Source: Bacteroidota bacterium
Lineage (GTDB): Bacteria; Bacteroidota; Ignavibacteria; SZUA-365
NCBI GenBank assembly: GCA_023432805.1
Contig: JAEYUG010000005.1
Location: forward strand, 1-8,617
Length of the DNA: 8,617 nt
Direction: 5' to 3'
Positions within the stretch are counted from its first letter, which is position 1; each line of letters opens with the position of its first letter. This document shows positions 1 to 6,474 of the stretch, piece by piece. The notes beneath the pieces are model-generated. The model worked only from the letters and a program-made list of their open reading frames with translations, ran no database searches and was not told the origin of the DNA. The translations under genes and the position numbers were made by a program.

Positions 1-1
1 A

Positions 2-91
2 AGTGGTCGTGACGGGTCGGGTCGAGACGGAAGTGGTCGTGACGGGTCGGGTCGAGACGGAAGTGGCCGTGACGGGTCGGGTCGTGATGGG
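2..91 (+). repeat. Coding tandem repeat, six SGRDG pentapeptides
   Basis: Three 30-bp units each encode SGRDGSGRDG. The first two units are identical; the third differs at several third-codon positions (GGT/GGC, CGA/CGT, GAC/GAT, GGA/GGG), all synonymous. The array runs off the left edge, so its true length is unknown. It directly precedes the OmpA domain and probably forms a flexible hydrophilic linker. The regular Asp and Gly spacing could allow cation binding, but no recognised calcium-binding motif is matched. Confidence 0.85.
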
Positions 92-532
92 TCGGGACTC
101 GGCGACGGCAACAACGTGGCGCGCATCAACTTCGACATCAACCTCAAGAGCGTGGCCTCGATGATGAACACGCGCGACAAGTACGGACAGCTGCTGGCCC
201 AGCGTGTCAACAACATCTTCTTCGACTTCAACGCGTGGGATCTGCGTCCCGAAAGCTATTTCGAGCTTGACCGGCTCGTGCGCTTCCTCGAAACCAATGC
301 GGCGATCGCGATCGAGATCGGCGCGCACACCGATGATGTCGGCACCGACGACTACAACACCGAGCTCTCGCGCAAGCGTGCGCAGAGCGTTGTCGACTAC
401 CTGATCGGCAAGCGGATTGCGACCACGCGTCTGAAGGCGGTCGGATACGGCGAGGGCCGTCCCGAAGTCCCCAACGACAGCGAGGAGAACCGCGCGCTCA
501 ATCGTCGCGTGGAATTCCGCATCGCCGAATAA
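2..532 (+). CDS. OmpA-family peptidoglycan-binding protein, 5'-truncated
   Basis: The frame is open from base 2, so the gene begins before the window and the GTG at 116 is an internal codon. The visible 176 residues start with six SGRDG repeats, then a short Gly/Asp-rich stretch, then a complete OmpA C-terminal domain. Domain hallmarks are FFDFNAWDL, EIGAHTDDVG, TELSRKRAQSVVDYL, KAVGYGEGRP and NRRVEFRI. In this family the Asp of the HTD motif and the Arg of the LSxxRA motif bind the diaminopimelate of peptidoglycan, and both are present. The protein is therefore expected to tether the outer membrane or an envelope complex to the cell wall in the periplasm. What lies upstream (barrel, TPR/PD40 repeats or lipoprotein signal) cannot be seen. 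The next gene starts 26 bp downstream on the same strand, so cotranscription is plausible. Domain assignment is firm; the specific role is not known. Confidence 0.93.
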   Translation, partial: SGRDGSGRDGSGRDGSGRDGSGRDGSGRDGSGLGDGNNVARINFDINLKSVASMMNTRDKYGQLLAQRVNNIFFDFNAWDLRPESYFELDRLVRFLETNAAIAIEIGAHTDDVGTDDYNTELSRKRAQSVVDYLIGKRIATTRLKAVGYGEGRPEVPNDSEENRALNRRVEFRIAE

Positions 533-558
533 CGCCGCGCAGGCATGCGAAGCAGGTC

Positions 559-1836
559 ATGCTGCTCCTGCTGAAATCCGCGGAATCCGTTTTGCTGCTC
601 GGGCTGCCGGTGCATCTCGCGCATGGTGTCCTGCTGTACGCTGCGCTGCGACGCTTCACCTCCACGCGCCGCCGCGCGATCATCGCTGCGGCGCTCTTCT
701 TCGGCACGCTGCTGCACCTGCTGCCCTTCCTGCTGCTCGCGGCAGGATTCGCGGACACCTCCCTGCGGCAGCATCTGGGAGACCTCTCGCTCTACATCCC
801 CCTGCTCATCACGGCGCAGAGCCTCGTGCTGCTCGCGCCGATCATCACTGCTGCCGGCGTCGTATACGGCTTCCGACGTGCGTGGCGGCGGAGGATCGTG
901 CGTGCGATTGCCGGGCTTGTGCTCGCGGGTGCGGTGCTGTGCGCGGTTGCGGTTCCTCTCCGCATCCATCACGACATGACCACGATCGAGGTCGAGCGTC
1001 GCGATGTGCGCGTGCCGGGGCTCGCGCCCGAGCTCGAGGGATTCCGCATCGGGGTGCTCGCCGACATGCAGATGGACGTGGTGACCGATCCCGCGCGCAT
1101 CCGGGCCTATGTCGACAGCCTCGCCGCGCAGGATCCCGATCTCGTGCTCTTCCCCGGGGACCTGTTGGCGTGGAGTTACAACATGGGCGAGGCCGCGGCA
1201 CCCCTCGCGCGGCTGCGGCCGCCGTTCGGGGTGTTCGCCGCGATCGGAGATCACGACTACTGGTCCGGTCTCGACAGCGTGGTGGCGGCGTTGCGCGCGG
1301 TTGGGGTGGACGTGCTCGCCGACGAGCGTCGTGTGCTCGAGGTGCGCGGGTGCCGGATCGAGGTGGCGGGACTGACCAACATTTACGACTTCCCTGCCGG
1401 GAGGGAGGACGTCGCGCGCGTGTGCGGGGGGGATGCTGCGGGCGCGCTGCGGCTGGTGGTGATGCATGCGATGGCGCCGCATCTGGGGGAAGCCCTGCGC
1501 GACGCGGGCGTGCGGCTGGTGGTGTCGGGGCACACGCATGGGGGACAGATCGGCGTGTGGTTCTACGGGATATGGCTGTCGACGGCGTTGCTCGAGGCGT
1601 CGCAGGTGGATGGGCTGCGGGATGACGGCGTGCTCGCCTCATACGTATCGCGCGGTCTCGGGATGTCCGTCGTGAAGTTGCGCCACGGCGCCACCCCCTC
1701 CGTTGCCCTCCTCACCCTCACCGGAGGACGGACGCCCTCGTCCGTCGTGGGAGACGGACGCCCTCGTCCGTCGTGGGAGGACGGACGCCCTCGTCCGTCC
1801 AGGCGACCCATTCACCGTCACGCAATCCCGCATTGA
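559..1836 (+). CDS. Membrane-anchored calcineurin-like metallophosphoesterase (YkuE/YaeI-like)
   Basis: 425 residues. The N-terminal third holds about four hydrophobic segments (roughly residues 10-30, 40-62, 78-103, 113-135). The catalytic domain follows from about residue 160, with blocks VLADMQ (D169), FPGDLLAW (D201), IGDHDYW (230-235), VVMHAM (H303) and SGHTHGGQIG (H325, H327). This is the family's two-metal phosphoesterase layout. Relatives act on phosphodiester or phospholipid head-group substrates at the membrane, but the substrate here is unknown. Two metal-site positions are unusual: the usual DxH is D-M-Q, and the usual GNHD is GDHD, so activity could be altered. The natural C-terminus appears to be near SVALLTLT (about residue 388). 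The remaining 37 or so residues are translated from palindromic repeats and continue to a stop inside the convergent transposase gene. The ATG at 559 begins the first hydrophobic helix; no strong ribosome-binding site is visible. Confidence 0.9.
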   Translation: MLLLLKSAESVLLLGLPVHLAHGVLLYAALRRFTSTRRRAIIAAALFFGTLLHLLPFLLLAAGFADTSLRQHLGDLSLYIPLLITAQSLVLLAPIITAAGVVYGFRRAWRRRIVRAIAGLVLAGAVLCAVAVPLRIHHDMTTIEVERRDVRVPGLAPELEGFRIGVLADMQMDVVTDPARIRAYVDSLAAQDPDLVLFPGDLLAWSYNMGEAAAPLARLRPPFGVFAAIGDHDYWSGLDSVVAALRAVGVDVLADERRVLEVRGCRIEVAGLTNIYDFPAGREDVARVCGGDAAGALRLVVMHAMAPHLGEALRDAGVRLVVSGHTHGGQIGVWFYGIWLSTALLEASQVDGLRDDGVLASYVSRGLGMSVVKLRHGATPSVALLTLTGGRTPSSVVGDGRPRPSWEDGRPRPSRRPIHRHAIPH

Positions 1837-2425
1837 CCGGATTATCGCGAATATACCTCACGCACCCCTGAAAGTGCTTCGGATTTCGAATGAGCCGGTC
1901 CCAATACCCAGCCTGCCATACAGGCGTCCTCACGCCACACTCCCTTCCGAGTCTTCGCGCCGACACGCTCTTCCACGCTTGCACGATCTTGTCTATTCGG
2001 TAATCCGGCATCCGGCTGAACAACACATGCACATGTGTCGGCATGATCACAAAGGCGTGCAGAGCATACTGTACCCCTTCATCATGGCGTAGCGTCTCGG
2101 CAACACGTGCCGCGCACTCCGGCCTCGCCAGAATGCGCGATCCCATGCCCTGATCCAGCCATTGATCGATGCGTTCTGAAAATTCACGACGGTATGTCTG
2201 CTGCTGCGACAGAGATAGGGGTGGTGGGTTTTTCTTGAGCCAGATCGACCGTTCCTGCTCCCAGGAGCGCACGAGGCTCATGGGCAGAGAGTCAGCAAGA
2301 CGCCAGGTGACGAAACAGGTCGTTTCGTCCTGCTGCCAGTGGGGGAGATGAGCACCGTGGATGGTCAGTTCTGTGTGGGGATTGAGGAATGACGCGTGCA
2401 TGGATCGAGCCTCGATTCTGAACAT
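1718..2425 (-). CDS. REP-associated tyrosine transposase (RAYT, Y1/IS200-like)
   Basis: 235 residues. Family marks are TCFVTWRLADSLP (37-48), the HUH block FVIMPTHVHVLF with H131 and H133, WQAGYWDRLIR (170-180) and VRYIRDNPVNAGL (189-201). By analogy with characterised RAYTs, HUH histidines bind a divalent metal. Y191 in the YIRDNPV block is the most likely nucleophile; Y174 is the alternative. RAYTs nick single-stranded DNA beside REP hairpins and are thought to spread REP sequences. The ATG at 2425 gives a short lead-in; M9 is an alternative start. The gene is flanked by inverted type 1 palindrome clusters. Residues after about W209 are translated palindromes (TDEGVRPP and variants), so the original C-terminus was replaced. 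Base composition looks less GC-rich than the neighbouring genes, consistent with acquisition. The catalytic blocks are intact, so the enzyme may be functional. Confidence 0.92.
   Translation of the reverse strand: MFRIEARSMHASFLNPHTELTIHGAHLPHWQQDETTCFVTWRLADSLPMSLVRSWEQERSIWLKKNPPPLSLSQQQTYRREFSERIDQWLDQGMGSRILARPECAARVAETLRHDEGVQYALHAFVIMPTHVHVLFSRMPDYRIDKIVQAWKSVSARRLGRECGVRTPVWQAGYWDRLIRNPKHFQGCVRYIRDNPVNAGLRDGEWVAWTDEGVRPPTTDEGVRLPRRTRASVLR
1722..1799 (+). repeat. Type 1 REP cluster, three copies, transposase 3' side
   Basis: Three identical 20-bp palindromes lie at 1727-1746, 1753-1772 and 1780-1799. Each has stem GACGGACG, loop CCCT and returning arm CGTCCGTC. Spacings are 26 and 27 bp. 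Each is preceded by GGAG, except the second, which lacks the final G. All three read forward (loop CCCT) on the + strand. The cluster lies inside both the 3' end of the phosphoesterase frame and the 3' end of the convergent RAYT frame, and it is translated in both. Confidence 0.9.
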
Positions 2426-2495
2426 GAGTATGTTGGCGAATGAGGTGGTGGGGAAGTATCACGGAACGAGCGTATTCTGTATGAAATGGGGAAGG

Positions 2496-2628
2496 GACGG
2501 ACGAGGGCGTCCGTCCTCCCGTGACGGACGAGGGCGTCCGTCCTCCCGTGACGGACGAGGGCGTCCGTCCTCCCGTGACGGACGAGGGCGTCCGTCCTCC
2601 CAAGACGGACGAGGGCGTCCGTCCTCCC
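2496..2628 (-). repeat. Type 1 REP tandem array, five copies, transposase 5' side
   Basis: Five identical 20-bp palindromes start at 2496, 2523, 2550, 2577 and 2604, an exact 27-bp period. On the + strand the loop reads AGGG, so the array is in reverse orientation. Spacers after copies 1-3 read CTCCCGT and after copies 4-5 CTCCCAA. The complement gives the GGGAG foot. Lack of variation in the 20-bp core suggests recent expansion or homogenisation. The array fills most of the 221-bp gap between the divergent RAYT and the secreted-protein gene, so it lies in both upstream regions. About 67 bp between the array and the RAYT start (2426-2492) hold nothing else I recognise. Confidence 0.92.
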
Positions 2629-2630
2629 AA

Positions 2631-2646
2631 TTCCCTATATTTAGGG
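2631..2646 (+). promoter_or_regulatory. Putative -7 promoter box abutting the start codon
   Basis: TATATTTA at 2636-2643 is close to the Bacteroidota -7 consensus TAnnTTTG. It also sits inside a small inverted repeat, CCCTA-TATT-TAGGG (2633-2646). The ATG at 2647 follows directly, leaving almost no room for a leader. Either transcription starts at or next to the ATG, or the box is not the promoter. The same TATATT core occurs upstream of cstA and of the gene at 8348. No clear -33 element was found. Confidence 0.4.
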
Positions 2647-5600
2647 ATGAACCGATATCTGCTCTCCCTCGCTGCCGCGCTGATGATTGTCGTCCAGGCG
2701 CAGGCCCAGTTCTCGCCCGTCACTGTGCAGAGAATCTCCGATTGCTGCTTCCGCGTGACTGTGCAGAATGGCGATCAGCTCGCTGATGCCTTGCGGGAGT
2801 TCACGTTCAAGATTCCTACGAAGGGCGTGACGGTGGTGCCTGCCTCACTCAAAACTCCAGCGGCATGGACGGCGTCGATGGTCGGTACGAATGGCGTGCG
2901 CTTCACCTCGTCAACGGATTCGATCGCGTTCGGCGATGGACGCACGGGCTTCGAGTTCTGTGTCACTGCTCCCGGCAATGTGATGCAGATGGACTGGATT
3001 GTCGCCAATCCGATCACGACGGTGGATGTCGGCGCGCTGCAACTGCGCTGCTCGGATCTCTGCGATACCTCGTCGGTCAGCGTGCAGTCGGGAGGCTGCT
3101 GCCCGGTGTTCCGCCTGCGCAACCGCAACATCCAGCAGCTGCCGATCACGCAGGTCCGCTACCGCATCATCACCGCCGGCAGCACGATCGGAACCTATGC
3201 CGCCGCCACAGACTGGGGCGTGCAGGCCGCCGCCTCGACTGAAGTGCTGTATACACACATGCAGGGCGGACTCGTCCCCGGCGACAGCAGCGACGGCTTC
3301 ACCTTCTGCGTGCAACCGATCATCGGGGGTCCCCCAATCACCCGTGTACTCTGGACGACCTACAACGACTCGACCGAACTCTGCTCCGACACGCTCGAGG
3401 TCGTCTGCCAGGCCGGTTCGATCTGCGACGCCATCACGCTCAGCGCTCCCGCACCCGGAAGCTGCTGTCCGGATATTCAGATCCGAAACTCCAATTCGGC
3501 CCTGGCGCCGGTCACCTCGTTCTCGGCCGAGCTGCTGACACCGGGCGCGATGATCAGTGGTACGCCCACCGCGCCGGGAGGATGGCGTGTGCGTCTCACC
3601 GGTCAGACGCTGGCGACCTACGCCGCTCCGGCACCCGGGCTGCAGCCGGGCGAGAGTGTGGCGGGACTCGGCCTCTGCATCGAACCCGCGCCGGGATACA
3701 CGGGATTCATCCGCATACGGCTCGCGACATATTCGCAGGGCCAGATGATCTGCCAGCGCATCGACTCGGTACGCTGCACGGCCGCACCGCGTACACCCGA
3801 CAGTGTCGCAGTCTTCAACACCACTCCCGCGAATCCCCCGGCCAACACCTGCTCGTACTCGCTCACCCTCTTCAACCGGCACACGCCCGCGGGCGCGCTC
3901 GACGGACTGCGTCTGCGCATCATCTCGCCGGGCGTCACCTTCACCGGCACACCCGGCGGTCTCTGGACCATCACCCAGCCATCGGCGACCGAGATCCTCT
4001 ACACCGCACCCGCACCGCTCGCATCGGGCGCCTCGCGCTCGGGCCTCACCTTCTCGACGCTCATGCCTGCGCCGATGATGATCGCCATCGTGTGGGAATC
4101 GTTGCTCGGAACGACGGTGGTCTCGACCGATACCGTCGTGGTGAACTGCGCGACATCCGGCGGAAGCGACGACGTGTTCCGCATGCGTCTGCTCGGATCC
4201 TGCCAGTACAACGCCGGCTTCACCCATCGCCGCGCCGGTGGCGTGCTCGTCAACGGCTTCACTGTGCGGATCGTGAGTCCCGGTGTCACGTTCAACGGCA
4301 TCCCGTCTCCGCGCAGCGGATGGAGCATCGCCCAGCAGGGCGGGACCTTCGTGCGCTTCACGAGCAGTCCGAATCCCGGCGCTGCGCGCGACATCCCCGT
4401 CGATGATTTCCTCATGACCTTCAATCCCCCGGTCAACGGCAGCGCCTTCCTTGTCGCCCTGTGCACGACCGTGGACAACGGCTTCGAGCAGTGCGACACC
4501 GTCACCCTGCGCTGCACCGTCGAGACCGTCTGCGACTCCCTCGTGCAGACGTCCGACAGCACCGGATGCGCGATGATGCTGGATCTGGTCAACACGCACA
4601 CGCCCGCCTCGAACGTCACCGGTCTGCGGATCAACATCACCTCACCCGGTGTGACGCTCGCGCTGGCGCAGCCTCCCGCGGGCTGGGTGATCGCAAGCAG
4701 CACGCCGACACTGGTGGTGTTCCGCGACACGACGAGCGGCATCGCACCGGGTGCCGCCGCGCGCGGCTTCCGCATTGCGTTTGCGAATGCGACGGCTTCC
4801 CCGACCGTGGCCTACGAGTGGTGCTCCATCCTCAATGGACAAGTGCTGTGCTGCGGGACCTCCTCCCTCACCTGCGATCGCACGATCACGAAATGTGATT
4901 CGCTGCTGATCACACCGTGGCAGAACACCTGCGTGTTCGACATGGGATTTGCGAACGTGCACGAGCCTGCGGGCGCGGTGACGCGCTATCGCGTGACGAT
5001 GCGCACGCCGGGCGCCGTACTGGTCGATGCCCTGCCGCCCGCGGGATGGACGCGCGCGTCGTTCAGCGCGACGGAGGCGGTGTTCGAGAATGCGATCGGC
5101 ACGCCGCCGTCGATGGTGGCCGACGGATTCCGCGTGTCGGTGCTGCCTGCAGCGGGCACGAGCGGCATGAGTCTGGGCTGGTGCACGGAGGGCTCTGCGG
5201 GACCGATCTGCTGCGACTCGACCCTGCTCGAGTGCGAGATCGGACCGGCCGCACCCGACACGCTGCGCGTGATTCCCGACGCGCTGCAGCCCTGCTGCTA
5301 CGACATGGAAGTGCACAATGTCCATCGTCCCTCGGGCAACATCACCGTGTTTCACATGGAGGTGCTGTCGGACAGTGCGGAGATTTTTTCCGGCTTTCCG
5401 GGGGCGCCGACGGGCTGGCTCAAGGAGGTGACGGCGCGTTCGATCACGTGGCGGACCTCGGCGTCGGTGATTGCGCCCTCGCAGTCGCTGCGTGGATTCG
5501 GGGCCTGCATCGACGACTTCGGCAGCGGCAGGAACATCGCGATCCGCTGGGAGACGCGTGCGGGCGACCAGCTCGTAACTGCAGACACGCTCGTGGTGAA

Positions 5601-5907
5601 CTGCGCGGGTCCCGTTGCGGTTGACGGTCCCGCGGTGCCGGTGCGTGACATCGCGCTGGGCGCGAATTTTCCGAATCCATTCTCCGCGTCGAGCACGCTT
5701 GCATATGAGCTGCCGCGCGAGGGCATGGTGCGGATCGAACTCTACGATGCGCACGGTCGGATGCTTCGCGTGCTCGCCTCCGGGATGCGTAGCGCCGGCA
5801 CGCACAGCCTCGTGCTCGACGCCCGCGGCCTTGCGGAAGCCACCTACTTCGTTCGCCTTGTCGCTGGAGGCGCCGCACGTACCCGTGCCATCGTCGTCAT
5901 CCGCTAA
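2647..5907 (+). CDS. Secreted repeat protein with type IX secretion C-terminal sorting domain
   Basis: 1086 residues. The start at 2647 gives a signal peptide (MNRYLLSLAAALMIVVQAQA, cleavage likely after A20). A longer in-frame start (GTG at 2521) would only add translated palindromes. The body is eight tandem repeats of about 120 residues, beginning near residues 21, 136, 257, 383, 505, 628, 749 and 869. Most open with CDS/PDS-like strands, then a Cys or Cys-Cys pair, an N.H.P or N.N segment, an SPGV/TPGA strand, a GW, and end in DT..V.C. The paired cysteines suggest disulfides outside the cell. The last 80 or so residues, from ALGANFPNPF through ELYDAHGRMLRVL and AGTHSLVLDARGL, form a type A sorting domain. 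It directs export by the type IX machinery and usually surface attachment. The repeats resemble Ig-like beta-sandwiches in size and strand pattern, but I do not recognise a named family. Adhesion or a structural surface role is inference. Confidence 0.9.
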   Translation: MNRYLLSLAAALMIVVQAQAQFSPVTVQRISDCCFRVTVQNGDQLADALREFTFKIPTKGVTVVPASLKTPAAWTASMVGTNGVRFTSSTDSIAFGDGRTGFEFCVTAPGNVMQMDWIVANPITTVDVGALQLRCSDLCDTSSVSVQSGGCCPVFRLRNRNIQQLPITQVRYRIITAGSTIGTYAAATDWGVQAAASTEVLYTHMQGGLVPGDSSDGFTFCVQPIIGGPPITRVLWTTYNDSTELCSDTLEVVCQAGSICDAITLSAPAPGSCCPDIQIRNSNSALAPVTSFSAELLTPGAMISGTPTAPGGWRVRLTGQTLATYAAPAPGLQPGESVAGLGLCIEPAPGYTGFIRIRLATYSQGQMICQRIDSVRCTAAPRTPDSVAVFNTTPANPPANTCSYSLTLFNRHTPAGALDGLRLRIISPGVTFTGTPGGLWTITQPSATEILYTAPAPLASGASRSGLTFSTLMPAPMMIAIVWESLLGTTVVSTDTVVVNCATSGGSDDVFRMRLLGSCQYNAGFTHRRAGGVLVNGFTVRIVSPGVTFNGIPSPRSGWSIAQQGGTFVRFTSSPNPGAARDIPVDDFLMTFNPPVNGSAFLVALCTTVDNGFEQCDTVTLRCTVETVCDSLVQTSDSTGCAMMLDLVNTHTPASNVTGLRINITSPGVTLALAQPPAGWVIASSTPTLVVFRDTTSGIAPGAAARGFRIAFANATASPTVAYEWCSILNGQVLCCGTSSLTCDRTITKCDSLLITPWQNTCVFDMGFANVHEPAGAVTRYRVTMRTPGAVLVDALPPAGWTRASFSATEAVFENAIGTPPSMVADGFRVSVLPAAGTSGMSLGWCTEGSAGPICCDSTLLECEIGPAAPDTLRVIPDALQPCCYDMEVHNVHRPSGNITVFHMEVLSDSAEIFSGFPGAPTGWLKEVTARSITWRTSASVIAPSQSLRGFGACIDDFGSGRNIAIRWETRAGDQLVTADTLVVNCAGPVAVDGPAVPVRDIALGANFPNPFSASSTLAYELPREGMVRIELYDAHGRMLRVLASGMRSAGTHSLVLDARGLAEATYFVRLVAGGAARTRAIVVIR

Positions 5908-5908
5908 C

Positions 5909-5969
5909 GGTCGGTGGACGCCCTCACCGGGAGGACGGACGCCCTCGTCCGTCTCCACCCTCGTCCACC
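5909..5969 (+). repeat. Nested palindrome: type 1 REP inside the loop of a type 2 REP
   Basis: The element begins one base after the TAA of the secreted-protein gene. The foot GGTC and arm GGTGGACG of type 2 lie at 5909-5920 and the returning arm CGTCCACC at 5962-5969. Between them is a full type 1 palindrome (5934-5953) with its foot GGGAG (5929-5933). CCCTC occurs at 5921-5925 and again at 5958-5962. Deleting one copy plus the intervening 32 bases restores a perfect type 2 element with loop CCCT. In RNA the locus could form a branched hairpin at the 3' end of the upstream message. There is no U-tract, so it is not a classical intrinsic terminator. Confidence 0.8.
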
Positions 5970-5987
5970 AATGATGGATGTTGCGGT

Positions 5988-6344
5988 ATGGACACAATGG
6001 ACAGCATGACCCCCGACTCATGGCACAACGACAGCGCCCTCGTGCGCAGCGCCTCGACGCTGATCGCACGCGACTTCGCCGACGACGACGGCACAGAACT
6101 GCTTCCCATCGTGGATGTGTTCGATGAACTCCGCGCGCATGTGATCGCGCGGATTGCCGACATGCTGGCCCGCGAACCCGAGCACCTCATGCACGTGCTC
6201 TACCGGCTCGACGTTGCGGAAGCCTCCGTACGCGATGTGCTGGCGACGGCGTGGCCGGGCGACGTTCCGGGTCTGCTGGCTGAACTTGTGATCGAGCGTG
6301 AACTGCGCAAGGTGGTCACGCGACGGGAGTATGCGCGGCGGTGA
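5988..6344 (+). CDS. Small conserved-looking protein of unknown function
   Basis: 118 residues, acidic at the start and basic at the end, with no signal peptide or membrane segment, so probably cytoplasmic. The pattern HLMHVLYRLDVAEASVRDVL followed by LLAELVIERELRKVVTRREY suggests two amphipathic helices. From memory it resembles short hypothetical proteins common in Bacteroidota that end in a (I/V)xRxLxKxxTRxxY motif; I know of no assigned function. The ATG at 5988 is followed by in-frame ATGs at 5997 and 6006, and no ribosome-binding site decides between them. Codon use matches the neighbours, which supports a real gene. It lies between two palindrome loci and converges with cstA, so it is probably a single-gene unit. 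Confidence 0.75.
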   Translation: MDTMDSMTPDSWHNDSALVRSASTLIARDFADDDGTELLPIVDVFDELRAHVIARIADMLAREPEHLMHVLYRLDVAEASVRDVLATAWPGDVPGLLAELVIERELRKVVTRREYARR

Positions 6345-6351
6345 GGGGATA

Positions 6352-6453
6352 GGTCGGTGGACGTCTCCGTCCACCCTGTAACTACTGAGCATCCGTCAAC
6401 AGTGGACGAGGACGTCCACCGACCGTTCAAGTGGACGAGGACGTCCACCGACC
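6352..6453 (+). repeat. Inverted type 2 REP group between convergent genes
   Basis: A forward type 2 hairpin (foot GGTC 6352-6355, stem and loop 6356-6375, loop TCTC) is followed by a 26-nt linker. Two reverse copies (6402-6420 and 6431-6449, loop AGGA) follow with a 29-bp period, each trailed by GACC, the complement of the foot. The reverse copies keep 7 bp of stem because the outermost pair is lost. The group lies between the stop at 6344 and the cstA stop at 6475, where both messages would carry strong hairpins at their 3' ends. This is the layout of a BIME/REPIN in other bacteria. Confidence 0.85.
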
Positions 6454-6474
6454 GTTCTTAGGCCGCAATATCGA

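Larger units (their letters stand above)
1722..2628 (-). mobile_element. RAYT/REP element (REPtron-like): transposase between inverted REP arrays
   Basis: Three type 1 palindromes on the left read forward on the + strand. Five on the right (2496-2623) read forward on the - strand. The two arrays thus face each other across the RAYT gene like inverted ends. This matches the known arrangement in which RAYT genes are flanked by their cognate REPs. The boundaries given are the outermost palindromes with their GGAG feet; no target-site duplication is claimed, and this enzyme class is not expected to make one. The left array abuts the natural end of the phosphoesterase frame, which suggests insertion there. 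Whether the whole unit moves, or only the REPs do, cannot be told from the sequence. Confidence 0.75.

Noticed and set aside
116..118. GTG as the start of the OmpA gene
   Set aside because: The frame is open to base 2 and encodes a regular peptide repeat, so the gene begins outside the window.
397..1539. Long minus-strand frames over the phosphoesterase, the secreted-protein and the cstA genes
   Set aside because: They are low-complexity Arg/His/Ala/Pro-rich readings typical of the antisense of GC-rich genes, with no domain motifs.
2022..2040. Near-palindrome around CACATGCACATGTG inside the RAYT gene
   Set aside because: It is imperfect and coincides with the codons of the conserved HVH motif, so coding explains it.
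1727..2623. CRISPR array
   Set aside because: Repeats are 20-bp palindromes with 6-7-bp constant spacers; there are no unique spacers of 30 bp or so and no cas genes.
2521..2646. Upstream GTG start that would extend the secreted protein with VTDEGVRPP repeats
   Set aside because: The added residues are only translated palindromes and would bury the signal peptide; the ATG at 2647 gives a normal export signal.
5909..6453. Rho-independent terminators at gene ends
   Set aside because: Stems are strong but no U-tract follows, and the same hairpins occur upstream of genes and inside coding frames, so they are better described as REPs.
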